From positions 369,219-408,058 of the forward strand of contig MNCI01025384.1 of NCBI GenBank assembly GCA_015680685.1: a DNA stretch of 38,840 nt. The letters are read 5' to 3'. A program made the position numbers and the translations under genes. This stretch comes from Gnetum montanum. Lineage: Eukaryota > Streptophyta > Gnetopsida > Gnetales > Gnetaceae. The notes beneath the pieces were generated by a model that had not been told where the DNA came from, searched no databases, and was given only the letters and a program-made list of their open reading frames with translations. Positions 7,907-19,013 of this stretch are shown piece after piece (position 1 is the first letter of the stretch; each line of letters opens with the position of its first letter).

Positions 7907-10764
7907 TCAAATAGTCCTAGGTGGTGGTGGTTCCTAAGGCTCTGAGGGACCTTCACTGGCTTTACACATGGGTGGTTAAGGTGGTTGTAGTTGTCTTGCT
8001 ATTACTATGACTTCAGGCAGGAGGTGAAAAGCATCTAGTAGTGCTTTCATTTTCTCCTCCTTACTCCAGGGATCATACACCATCCATGCAGCTTCCCCAA
8101 TGTTGGTCAGAATGGGCACATCCCAAGGACATAGGATTATTGAAAATAACTCCTCGACATTGATGAACTAGGAAGTGAACTATTTGCATTCAATGTCAAA
8201 TGCTTTGACTGTGTATTTTAGCTCTTGGTGGTCATTCATCCATTTGGCTAGTTTCTCAGTGATTAATCATTGGTCTTTGAATTGAGCTATGAGAACTTCA
8301 AGCTTAGTGTTTGTAGTCTCAAGCTTCTGCTTGGCATCTTTGTGATGCTTGAACTTTGCCTCATATAACAAATATGAGCTAGCCACTTATTGTTCTAACT
8401 CTGACCATGGCTATTTGGTAGTTAGCATTGCTAAGTTTGCATATCAGAGATTGGCCAACTCCATGTACTCTATCATCTCCTTGATTTGTAATTCCTTTAA
8501 GCGAAACTCTGCTCTGTTGTAGGCATCGATTCCATCAATGATGGGTTACCACTTCTCTCTTCCTTATTGGAGTTGCTGCAAGGCTTTATTCAATTTTGGC
8601 TTCACCATATGGATTTGTTTTACATTCACCTCCTTTTGTAGGCCAACTTGGTCCCTATAGTGATTCTTCACTTTCTTGAATTTGAGGGCCTCATTCTTCT
8701 AGGCGATGATTTCAATGGCTGATTTCTGGTATAAGGCACATACTTGCTCCATTGATAGATTTTAGTTTTCTGTAGCCATTCTCCTTAGTTTAGTGTTCAC
8801 CTTGGCAAGCTGCTCTTGTTGTTGATGAAGAAATTCCTACATTTGATCCTTCTAAGCATCAACATTTCATAGGCGATAATTTTGTGCAGTCAAGGCTTCA
8901 TTCTCCTGGCACATCTATTCCAAGTCCTTCTAGATTGAGTGCATTTCTGCTTCAGCTATGGACTAGTTGAAGATGCTCGTAACTACCTCCTCCTTAGCCT
9001 TTTTGAATCATTCTTGAGAATTTTCGAAAGCTTTATCTTTTGTTATTGGTGGGCTGAGGATTGCAGGATCCACAAGTTGGGTATAAAGTTTGGCAACCTC
9101 CATAGCCAAGTGTTTGTTTCATTCTTGGGCCATTTTGAGTTGCCCCTCTAGGATAATGCATTTTCCTCTTACATTAAGTAGGTCTTCCTGGGTTGCAATG
9201 ATGTTTTTTTGAAAGATCAAAGATGTCTAGATTCAGTTGTCCAGTTCCCACCAATCATTCCAGCAACTTGTCATGCTAAGCTACATCAAAATTTTTACTA
9301 TGCATGCTTCTGGATGTCTACACATCTTGAAGTGTCGATACATCTGGAAAAAATGTCATGGATGCATTCAATGCTTCTGCTACATGGTCAACCATCACTT
9401 TAGCTATTTTTTTCTACCCATGGTGTTACATCACCAAGACAATTGCGTCTTTTCCTTCCTCCAATCACATTGAGAAAGTGGTGGCATTCCTAGAGATTTC
9501 TAGGAATAGATGATGTGTTGATAGTGACACCATCACCTCTTAAGCATTGGGATCCTACCTCGTAGGTAGTTGTGTTTGCTAGGTAGAGATGATTGAACCA
9601 CCCCTCTCCATCTAGAAAGCTATTTAAGCCACCTCATTAAGGTGACTCATTGTTGGTTGATACACAGATGGATCTACCCCACTCATTCCTGCTCATTACT
9701 CTTATTCACTCAAGCATTTTTCTTGGATTTTGTGTAGGTGTTCCATGATTGCATGAGCCTCTAGTGTTGTTTCCTAAGTGGATAGTGGTGGTAGATGCTC
9801 CTCTTCTTGGGTTGTCATTGGTGTTTTTTCTTTCATGATTTTTGACCATAAGGCCAAAGGAGCATGCCTGAGGGTATCATTGGAATAGCGAAAAATGCCT
9901 ACCATTTTATAAAGTTTTTAGATGAGGCAGGGAAAGTGAAGGGTCTTCCTTCCACGTTCATTTTCCTTAAAAAATTTCTTGATCTCTAAGTAGATTAGCT
10001 ATGAAAGGTTGATGGAAAATTTCCTGCTTAGAGTAACACATGCTTGGGTAGAGAAGGTGGTTACCTTGCTTGGCCTCAATATTGGATTGAGGGGATAGGC
10101 TACAATCTTCAAGTAAATTTTCTCTACCAATATGAGTGCACCACACTCCTTATGGTCAACCCCATAGCATCACTAGGTCCACTCCCTCTTGGCCTCAGGA
10201 TCATATTTTGTGGATAGTTCTACCAACTGTGTTCTAGTATTAGGTAACCTACGTGCATGTGCAATAGCTTTTATCGAATAGTATACTTGAATGTCCTTGA
10301 TTTTGACAAATGGACCCTATCCTTTAGCTACTCTAGAAGAGATATGTCTCTTCCATGTATCATTTCCCACTAGACATGATGACTAGCCACATGGGAGAAG
10401 CTTATAGTTGTGTCTTAACATCCTTTGGAGCTTTCTCCAAAATTGGCTCGAGGTTGATGTCTTGAAGAACTGATTTTTGGTTCTCTTAGGACCTGATGAT
10501 ATCAAGGCAAGCTTAAGTTAAAATGACCTTAAGCCTTGGCGTAGCTCTAGGAACTTCCACTCTTTGGGATTGTTCTATTGGCACTTCTTCTTTTGGAATT
10601 TGTTAAAAAGATTCCACTTCAGGCTCCTCACAAAGAGGTTTCATTGCTTGGGTTGCTTCTGGTAATTCTTGGCCTTGTTCTTATTGGCCCCTTCTAGCTC
10701 TAGGTCATTTTTCTTATGGTTGCAAGGTTTCTCCTTCCTACAAGTGTTTATATTTTGGTATCAT
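7907..10764 (-). pseudogene. Accessory ORF of copy b: long coiled-coil protein, about 950 codons, broken
   Basis: On the minus strand it starts at ATG 10764-10762 after TGTGATTACAA, and stops at 7909-7907 after EPPPPRTI. Conceptual reading through stops gives a diverged N-terminal domain, then a long Lys/Glu/Leu-rich helical region from about 9500 to 8100. That region includes KNEALKFKKVKNHYRDQVG near 8640-8700 and SKEEKMKALLDAFHLLPEV near 8030. It ends in a Pro-rich tail. Heptad-like spacing suggests an extended coiled coil. I see no convincing signal peptide or membrane segment, so an envelope role is not supported. The position between integrase and the 3' LTR is where Athila-type elements carry extra ORFs. 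Many stops replace Gln or Trp (for example CAG to TAG at about 8700). Copies c and d align along its length. Confidence 0.65.
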
Positions 10765-11076
10765 TTGTAATCACAACGAGAGCATGGATTAGCAATTATT
10801 GTGTAACTTAGAGCAATTAGGATACCTTTATCTCTTAAGGATAGTTACACTTGGCTAAGTTGTGATTATGGCTAATTTAATTATGTTAATTATTATTTAT
10901 TTATATATTATCATTAATAAATCATCTCAGAGGGTGTTGGAAGGGTTATCTATCAAAAAATTGATGTTTATATGTTATTAAGGTTATTAACCCTTTAGGG
11001 GAGTTAGAAAAATTTGCAAAAAATTTCATCAATTTTTCATCAAAAACCTTAAGGTTTGTGGCCCCCATGATAAAGA

Positions 11077-11086
11077 TCTTACCTTT
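11077..11086 (-). promoter_or_regulatory. 5' splice-donor-like site in the copy b accessory leader
   Basis: The minus strand reads AAAG|GTAAGA, a very good plant donor match. Copy d has AAAG|ATAAGC and copy c GAG|ATATGC at the aligned position, 290-318 nt before the accessory ATG. Copy a keeps GCAG right before its ATG. The likely ancestral arrangement is a leader intron ending at the start codon. This is inferred, not demonstrated. Confidence 0.4.
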
Positions 11087-11229
11087 GGTAAGTGCAAGAT
11101 CAAAAAATAAAGTGATTTGAATAAATGGTTGGGAAGTTAGGAGCTATGAAAGGTTTTGGGCTCTGAAAAATTTACAAAACTCCATGTGTGTTATGAGTAG
11201 TTTCCAAAAAATTCCTAAGTGCTAGGCAG

Positions 11230-11237
11230 TATATATA
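11230..11237 (-). promoter_or_regulatory. TATA-like box upstream of the copy b accessory ORF
   Basis: TATATATA is 466 bp before the accessory ATG. Immediately upstream on the minus strand is GATGAGGCTTCATCGACA, which resembles the U3 units of the same element's LTR. The arrangement mimics an LTR promoter inside the element. Confidence 0.45.
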
Positions 11238-12870
11238 GTGTGTACGCATTGTGTCGATGAAGCCTCATCAACTTAGCCATTGACAACCATTGACTTTGGT
11301 CAAACTTTTAAAATACAAGTAGTTTTTGGATGAAATTAAGGTCAAATGAAAGCTTAAAGGACCAAGAACAATATGAAAACATTAGAAGAGGTGTTTAAGC
11401 TCATAAATTTGAAAAAGTGGAGAAAAATTGATTTAGTGGATAAATGAAATGAAAGATTAAGGAGCACTAAGCGATATACTCAATGGAATAGGTGAAAGAT
11501 AGGATTGTAGCAATGTCAAAGGGAAGGAACCTTAACTAATAAAGCCAAGAGCTATGTAAGTGGGTCCTCCCCATAGTAGGCTCATGCCCTTTTTGCCCTT
11601 GCATAACATTAACTGAAGAGTTTGTGGGCCCCACAATTGATTAATGGTCATGAAAAGTTAAGGACCAACTTGAAAGAATCTACCCAAGAATCTCAACACA
11701 TCATATCAAGATATAGAGCATAACATAGAACCTGGTAGTGAAGTGAGTTATGGGATGGATGATAGAGAAGGTGAAATGGAGTTTTGAATTGAGGTCATAA
11801 GATGTACCTTGTGGAATTTATGTTTAAAATGACTTGAGAAGTTCCATCCTCAGTCCAGACCAAAACCATCTACTTTTAGTGACTTCGCATCACCACTCCA
11901 AGACTAATACACCCACTCAAGATACAAGAATGCTTCCACAAAACAACCACTATTCCACAAAGAGAAGTAGGAAGTAAGAGAGAGGGCCATAGTTAATGGG
12001 GACCTTCAAGCATAGGTGCATGTCATTTAGGTTCCATAACTAGTGCTTGTAGCTTGTTTATTTTTCCAAGGGATGTGCTTTGAATTTCAATTGTTTTATA
12101 TTTTTTCTTTTTGAAATGGAAACCACACCATGTAAGGACTTATTCATGTTAAAGGAGCGTGCTTTGAATTCCCATTTTTTTCTGAATGGGAACCACACCA
12201 TGTAATGATGTTATTTGACTTCCTATTAGCGAGTGGTATGGAATGATAAGAAGTTCATGAAACACACTCAAGCACTTAAGTCAATAGAATAGTACAAAGA
12301 GTATTGAGTCCCCTTGAAGTCACACTCTTTGCAAACCTTTGAATCCTTCCTAGTTCTAAAACTACTAAGGTTACTGATTGATTAAAAGTTCCTTTAATGG
12401 AAAGGGACCTCAAATTTGTAGAACAAGAAAAAACATAGAGTTCATTAGATGGCCAGATGCCATGGACTCAATGCTTGTTCCATGAAAAATAAACCATGTC
12501 AAAGTCATCAAACATCAAAATTCAAAATTAAAAGCCAGACATCGACAATCATAACATTAAGCACAAACCATCATTTGTAAATAGCAACAATGGCACTATG
12601 TCCTATGATAATAAAGAACTCGTTATTAGCAAAAATGAGAAAATATTACACTTGAATAAAAAAAAACAAAGTAAAATATATAAGAAAGTGTAAAATAGTT
12701 AAGAAGGTTCAAAGGTACTAATGATGGTATAAGTTTAGAAAAATTTAAAAAATCCAAAAATGTGAAAAATAAAAAGGTAGAAAAATTGAGGAACCAATTT
12801 GATGGTTAGCATGGATGGCCATGTCCACCACGACTGAGTTGGAAGGAGGAAACATAAAAAGTAGAATGTG

Positions 12871-14110
12871 GTTGTCCATATATTAAGGTGGTAGTTACAC
12901 TAGCCTGTCTTGGTTCTGGGAAAGGCTTTACTTATTGAATGTTGACTAACTGCTTTTTACTTTGGCATTTAGGCTTGTAGATTAACATGGCCCCAGATGG
13001 AAAGGTTTGATCAATTGTATAAGGTCCCTCCCATAGTTTTTGGAATTTTTTCTTTTGGAATACATATTTGGGGTTCTAGTAGAGAACCTTATCTCCTGTT
13101 AAAGTTTTACTTTCTTGATTCTTAGGTCATGACGTTTCTTGCTAAATGCCTTGTTCACCTCATTTAAGGATAGGAACACTAATTGATTTTTGTCTAACAT
13201 GTTCAGGTTGATTAATCTTTCTTTCTATGCTATACTTAGGTCAAGATTTAGTTCATAGGTTGTTGAGAGTGTATGGAGCTCAAATTGAATTTGGAACATT
13301 GGAATCTTTTCATAGACTAACTCATAGGAAGAATAGTCAATAGGAACTTTCCAAGTTGAACGATAAGACCATAGAGCATCATTAATCTTTGTACTCCAAT
13401 AATTCCTATATTTGCTAATGGTTCACATTAGTATTTTTGTGATCTTCTGGTTGATTATCTCTACTTAACTATTGGCTTGGGGATGGTAAGATGCTGTTAA
13501 TTTATGTTCTACCCCCAAGCATTGCATTAACTTTCTAAAAGTGACACCTATGAAATGAGTTCCATTATAAAAAATTAGTGAATGTAGCACCCCAAACCTA
13601 TTCACAATATTTTGTTGTATAAATTTGGTAGCAATGGATGATGTACAATTAGTAATAGCTACTAAGTTTTTCCCATTTTGTATAGTAGTTAACTATTACT
13701 ATAATATACACCTTTCCGTTGAACATGGATGTGATGGGATCCATAAAGTCATACCCCATATGTCGAAAGGTTCTAGTGGTTGTATCCACTATTGAGGACC
13801 TTTCATGTAAGTGATCATCCCCCCATATCATTGACAATGTTCAAAAGACTTGATGAATTGGTGGACATCCCTAAGATTGTAGGCCAATAGTATCCTACTA
13901 TTAGGATTTTTATGGCTCTGTGTCTCCCTGCATAGTGTCCTTTGTAAGGCCCTTCACTAGCATCCTAGAGAACACGCAGTTGATCTTCATTAGGGATGCA
14001 CCAATAGATCAGGCCATTGACACACACCTTATAAAAGTGTTCATTGATTTTCATAAAGTATTTGGCCTAATGAAGAAATTGTTGCTTCTTCCTAAAATAC
14101 TTTGGCATAT
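12871..14110 (-). pseudogene. Integrase of copy b, broken
   Basis: The minus strand first encodes the zinc-binding N-terminal region near 14020-13820: GHYAGRHRAIKI, then GYYWPTILRDVHQF. The last Cys pair is imperfect, since FEHCQ has lost one Cys. The catalytic core follows at about 13780-13650 with MGYDFMDP, keeping the first catalytic Asp, and YYTKW. A second core stretch near 13580-13545 reads FYNGTHFIG, where the usual YDNG has lost its Asp. The C-terminal region decays toward 12870. Integrase inserts the cDNA into the genome. Stops and frameshifts are frequent. Copy c aligns along the full length, with the same domain order. Confidence 0.7.
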
Positions 14111-14314
14111 CTTTAGTGAGAAGATATGTGAGGATGCCATTATAATGGAACTCATTTCATAGGCACTAATTTTTTATAATGGAACTCATTTCATAGGCAC
14201 TATGTGCTTTTTATAAGAACATTATTTTTATAAAGACTTTAGTGAGAAGATATGAAATGAGTTACATAAAAAATGGTATGTACAAATACTTTGCAACAAA
14301 GCACATAGTGCCTA
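14111..14314. repeat. Scrambled direct and inverted repeats in the RNase H region of copy b
   Basis: A 28-bp unit (starting TATAATGGAACTCATTTCAT) occurs at 14141-14168 and 14175-14202. The 34 bp at 14164-14197 are the exact reverse complement of 13547-13580 in the integrase. A 17-bp inverted pair, TAGGCACTATGTGCTTT, lies at 14194-14210 and 14298-14314. CTTTAGTGAGAAGATATG repeats directly at 14111-14128 and 14237-14254. Copy c has no such structure at the same place. Confidence 0.8.
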
Positions 14315-15740
14315 AACTATTTTAGTGAATACACCACTACCATTAGTTCTTTCTTCATGGTGGTGTACTTTAACTATTCTTCCACAATGCTTTGAATCAT
14401 GCAGTGGATGTAGTATGGATGTTTCTTATCATCCATTTGCATGAGCACTACTCCCAAAGCATAGTTAGATGCATTTGTCATGATATGGAAGGGTTTGGAC
14501 TAGTTTGGTGCTCGTAGGATTGGTTTTTCTACAAGTTTCTCCTTTAATTGTTAGAATGCATGTTCACATTCCTTAGTCCAAATGAAAGGTGCATCTTTGT
14601 TTATAAGCTCTACCAACAAATTTACGATCTTAGAGAAATTCTCTATAAATTTTTGGTAGTAGCTAATGTATCCAAGGAATGACTAAACATCTTAATGGTC
14701 TATTGTTGATGTGTTATTCCTTGGATGATCCTTATTTTTTTTGGATCTACCTCAATTTCTTTCTAAAAAATTCAGTGCCCTAGCACAATGCCTTCTTGGA
14801 CCATGAGATGGCTCTTTTACCAATTGATCCATAGGTTTGTGTCTACACGTCTCTTCAGTACTTGCTCAAGTTGGTCCAAGGCTTGCTCAAAGGTAGCTCC
14901 ATAGGTGGAAAAGTCATCAATGAAGACTTCAATACCACTACCAATCTACTATTGAAATATATTAAGGACTAAGCATTAAAAGGTTGTAGGGACATTGCAC
15001 AAACAAAATGGTATCTTATAATATGCGAAAGTCCCCTAGGGATTCATGAATGTTATTTTGGCCTAATCTTTTGGCAAAACTTGGATTTGGCTATAGCCAC
15101 TATAACTATCTAAGAAGCTATAATAACAATGCTTAGATATGGTGTCTAACACTTTATCTACAAATGACAAAGACAAGTGATCTTTAAATGTTGCCATATT
15201 CAACAGCCTGAAGTTGATGCAAACTCGTCATTTGACATATTTCTTTGGTACAATTATGAGTGGACTAACCCACTCACTATTTGAAATTGGTTAGATGAAC
15301 CCTACCTTTAGGAGTTTCTCTATTTCCTCTTTGATGATTTTCTTTAATTTGGGGTTCAATTGCCTATGCAGCTATCTTCTAGGCTTCATGGTTGGGTCAG
15401 TGTAGATGTGATGTTGGCATATCCTTGGATCAATTCCTATTAGCTCTGGATATGACCAAGCAAAGGCTATTGACCATTTTTCACCACTTTTAATAACTTT
15501 TCTTTTTGTTTAGCAACAAGTTTGGCATTAATGATGACTAGTTTACCATTCTTTAAAAATGCATACTTCATACTGACTGGTAAAGTTTTTAGTTCTGGAT
15601 GCTTTTGCTTGAAGTGATTAAGGATTTCCAACACTCTCCAATAGGTATTATCATCTTCATTAGAGAGTTGGAAATGAACTTGTTCAATTTTTTCCATGCC
15701 TTCAACATATGCACATGTTAGGCTCTTAATTGGCTTCATA
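14315..15740 (-). pseudogene. Reverse transcriptase and RNase H start of copy b, broken
   Basis: The N-terminal approach is the open frame 15739-15467 (contains YVEGMEKIEQVHFQLSN), which aligns with the start of copy c. The RT core follows with GTFAYYKIPFCLCN near 15040 and EVFIDDFSTYG at about 14900-14930. Both catalytic Asp residues of the [YF]-x-DD box are retained, at 14913-14924. VDTNLWINW and EGIVLGH follow in the thumb region. RNase H starts near 14480 and is disrupted by the scrambled segment at 14111-14314. The reading is interrupted by many stops. The motif details are typical of the Athila/Tat side of plant Ty3 elements. Confidence 0.75.
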
Positions 15741-16340
15741 CATGTTGTGCTGCTATCTAAATCAGCTATCAGCCACTAGGTGCCCTCTTGCTTTATGGGT
15801 GTTTTGTACATACACCTTTAAATATTGATCTCTTGTGCACAATAATTGCATGCTTTAATGTATGTACTCTTGATTGACCAAATCTTTTGCACACAATTGC
15901 ATCCATTATTGCTATACATGATGCATGGAATACACTTCTTCTCAATCTTACGTAGCTCATTTTCCTTGGATATTTCTAAAGATAGATTTCTTATACCCAT
16001 TCTTATGTCAATTGTGCTTAACCAAGTTCTTCCCTTAATGATGGGGAAGTCACTTTTGCAGTTGTCTACCTTGATATCTAGAAAATTAGTAGGTTAGGAC
16101 CACCCACAAACTGTGGTTACAATGTCCTCTACTAATCCCAAAGGGATAATAATTAACTAATCTACTAATTCTAGATGAATGTTTCTCTTCTTACGACGTG
16201 GTAGGTTCTAGTCCTTGTACATGTCATGGGAGATGAGGTTAACTCTAGAACCAAGGTTAAGAAGAGCCTTGCATGGCTCTTATCTAGTGATATAAATGAG
16301 ATGACTTTCAAGATCAGATCTTTTTGTAGGAAGATTGCTA
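15741..16340 (-). pseudogene. Aspartic protease of copy b, broken
   Basis: On the minus strand a frame near 16260-16200 reads LNLGSRVNLISHDMYKD, corresponding to the retropepsin L-[LI]-D-x-G-A-x-[VI]-N-[LI] motif. Here the catalytic Asp position is Asn and Ala is Ser. Downstream, LGLVEDIVTTV and TNFLDIKVDN at about 16140-16060, then the frame 16000-15818 (RNLSLEISKENE), follow the order seen in Athila proteases. A CIPCIMYSNNGCNC stretch is near 15910 and recurs in copy d. Stops are present. Confidence 0.6.
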
Positions 16341-18858
16341 GCCTTGATCTAGTCAAAAACAACATGAGTTAGCATTATACTGTGGATCCTAGGAATTAAT
16401 TAGTTTGAAGGGCATGTGAAGGTTGTTGATGTAGAGGATGAGGGTGCTAGAGATGCAAGTTGATTAGCCAGACTAGATTATGAGGGCTAAAGAGGACTAC
16501 TAGGCTGAATGAAAGGTATTTTCCTAGATCGATTGTCCAAACCACTTGGTTGAAAAACCAATTGTGAATGCACAACCCTTGCAGCACTTCATCATTGTGG
16601 CTATGGAGGAATCTCACCTTGCATGGATGGAGTATGATGTAATTGGGTTGAAGGTGGAAGTGTACGTGTAGAGGGATGCAAAGGATGGTATGGATATGGA
16701 TATGGGTTTTTTCCTCGAGTAGATGGTGAATGTGTTTGGTGGTAGTCTAAAGGGTAATAGTAATACTGGAATGATGTATGACTTGTAGAACTTCTAGGGG
16801 AGATGAGCTATTGAACATAGTACTTGTATGGATCTAGTTACCTATAAGGGTACTGTTGCCTTGGTGGTCGCATTTCCCATGATTGTGGTTGGTACCACTA
16901 TTTGTATTGTTCATAAGGTTGTGGAGGAGTTCCACTTGGGTAGTAAGCTTGTTGCTATTGGTGGAACTACCTTGGATTTCCCTGAGAATAAGGCAATCAT
17001 CTTGGAGCTTTTCTATGTGCTAGGCTAGGATTCAATGTATACTCTAGACTCTTGTAAGTGTGATACTACAAGGCAACATCCCTTTGGATGTTTGTATTGC
17101 AAATGTCACATTTTGTCTCATCATCAAAGTCAAACTCCACAAATTCCTCTACTACAACAACTTTTTCCTTACCTCTTTAGTAGGCACGTTTAGCTTCTTT
17201 TCACCTCCTACAATTATGATCACTATTTCGCCCTTTGGATCCTTTAGTGATCTTCAAAGTGGTTTAAACTTTTTTGTCCAAAGAGTCCCATGACTTTTCA
17301 ACCTTGGTTGAAATATTAAAAGTGGATTTTTGGATGGGCAAGGTCTTTCTATTCACCACTTTATGAAGTGGTAACTCCTCATTACAAAATTGAACCTCTC
17401 ATTTTCTGATGGAAGGATCTTTGTTATACTATTTAACACTTTCCCTTTTTCATAGCTCACCTTTGTCTTTTGCTACTTGCTCAGTTATTCTCTATATTGG
17501 ATGAGCTCTCAATTCAGACAATCTTCCTTAGGCATACACCCCAAGGGTTCTTCTTGTTTCTGCTTTGAGCCCATCTATCATGTGGTAAAGTTGTTCCCTC
17601 TAAGAATAACCATGGCCAAGGCATCGATGTAGGAGTGAATAGTATTAGCCCATGATGACATCTCAGGGTTCATGTGCTCCTTTTTTCTAGCATTTGATTT
17701 TCCTTCTTAGATTAGACACTCTAGAGTATGTCTAATATTTGTCATTGAATAGCTCTAACATAGTACTCCATCTGCGGATAGATTCCAGCTCTAAGGATGG
17801 TACCAACTTTCAGCTTCCTTGATGAGTGTCCTTGGGAAAAGCTTGAGTTACCTGCTACTCATTCTTTATTTTCTGTAAGGTACAGGCATCATGAAAAGTT
17901 TGTAGACGTCTCTACAAATCAGAATTGTATACCCCCTCAAATCTTGGGATATTGTTCATATCTAGGTGCTTGATCTGACTATCCTTCATATGCCTAGTTG
18001 GTATTTTCGCTACCTCTGCAATGTTGAGCATACTTCAAGTTACTAATAGAGGTTCATCATCATCACTGCGTTGATGATGATTTCGGCCACCCCTTCAATT
18101 TTGGTGGCCTACACGATCATTTTTATCTCACTGATCACCTTCATCATGGTTGTTTCAATGACAACTTCCATGAAAACCGTCAGATGAAGAGGAATGTTAA
18201 AAATAAAATGAAAAGGATGAAGAAGAAGGTGGATTTTCATCTCCACTGTGGTGTCAAACATCACTCTTACACTTATTATGATTACCATCCTTAGATCCCT
18301 TACTATTGTGATGCTTACTCAAGTCCCTACCTTGGCTGTTACTTCTTCTTGAACCTATTTTAAGGATAGTGGATCATAGGTTTAGATTAGTGGATTGTAG
18401 GTTTAGGTTCACACCCTCGCCATTTGTAATAGGGGGTGGAGAATCTTCATGTTGAGAACCTTCAGTAGGAGGATCCTTAGTGTTATCTTAATTTTGTAGG
18501 AACAAGGGATTGGTGTAATGTTTCCCCTTTGTAACTTCATGGAGTTTCTCCTAATGTTGATCTTATTTGCATTGTGTTTCAGTGGAATAGTAGTTTTGAG
18601 TGTCATATCCATCCACAACATATTCTTCATGAAGATATGCTATGCCTAGCTTCTTAAGGGGTTTGAATAGCATCTCTAGCATAGATTGATCAAAGGGTGA
18701 GATGACGTTGCCCTCCATATCACACCATCATAGCTATTCATCTTGATGTAGGATGAAGGTGAAGTTTAGCACAAACTCATTTGGATAAGTGTATACCCCT
18801 TGCATTCTTGTGGGACTAGAGGTTTGGTATGTTCGTTCTTGCAAGAAGAAGAAGACAT
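16341..18858 (-). pseudogene. gag: gag of copy b, broken
   Basis: The frame begins at minus ATG 18858-18856 (MSSSSCKNEHTKP), 136 bp downstream of the PBS. The capsid core around 18000-17580 aligns closely with copy e: NNIPRFEGVYN, LELESIRRWSTMLELF and LGHGYS can be read through stops. A helical, basic linker follows, then a single Cys pair (KCDICNT) near 17110, short of a full CCHC knuckle. A Pro/His/Tyr-rich segment lies at about 16950-16550. The protein would form the capsid. Stops, several at Gln codons, break it throughout. Confidence 0.7.
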
Positions 18859-18994
18859 TTTGCAAAACAAAATAAAATTGACAATGTGCTTTTATAATTT
18901 TATGTATAGTGGAAATGATATTAACCTTGAGGCTCGTATAATGATATTAATGGTATTCACTTAAACCTAAATAGCACATGTTCCACAAACAAAG

Positions 18995-19012
18995 TCCCCA
19001 ACAACAATTCCA
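18995..19012 (-). promoter_or_regulatory. tRNA-Asp-type primer-binding site of copy b, mutated
   Basis: The minus strand reads TGGAATTGTTGTTGGGGA, one base after the LTR end. It matches the tRNA-Asp-type PBS TGGCGCCGTTGCCGGGGA at 12 of 18 positions. Five of the six differences are C-to-T or G-to-A, as expected from decay of methylated cytosines. It primes minus-strand cDNA synthesis. Confidence 0.65.
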
Positions 19013-19013
19013 A

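Larger units (their letters stand above)
10765..12870 (-). other. Non-coding spacer of copy b
   Basis: Neither strand codes for anything recognisable. Conserved landmarks shared with copies a, c and d are 12003-12024 (minus CATGCACCTATGCTTGAAG), 11560-11590 (minus ATGAGCCTACTATGGGGAGG), a TATA-like box at 11230-11237 next to a U3-like GATGAGGC element, and a donor-like AAAG|GTAAGA (intron start 11082) 318 nt before the accessory ATG. The boundary with pol near 12870 is approximate. Confidence 0.7.

Noticed and set aside
7907-10764. Accessory ORF as a retroviral-type envelope gene
   Set aside because: In the parts I read there is no signal peptide, membrane anchor or Cys-rich ectodomain; the sequence is dominated by coiled-coil-like helices.
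13920-14162. Plus-strand open frame of 80 codons as a gene
   Set aside because: It is antisense to the integrase zinc-binding region of copy b, which aligns with copy c on the minus strand.
17060-17293. Plus-strand frames at 16828-17293
   Set aside because: They are antisense to the gag tail and Pro-rich segment of copy b.
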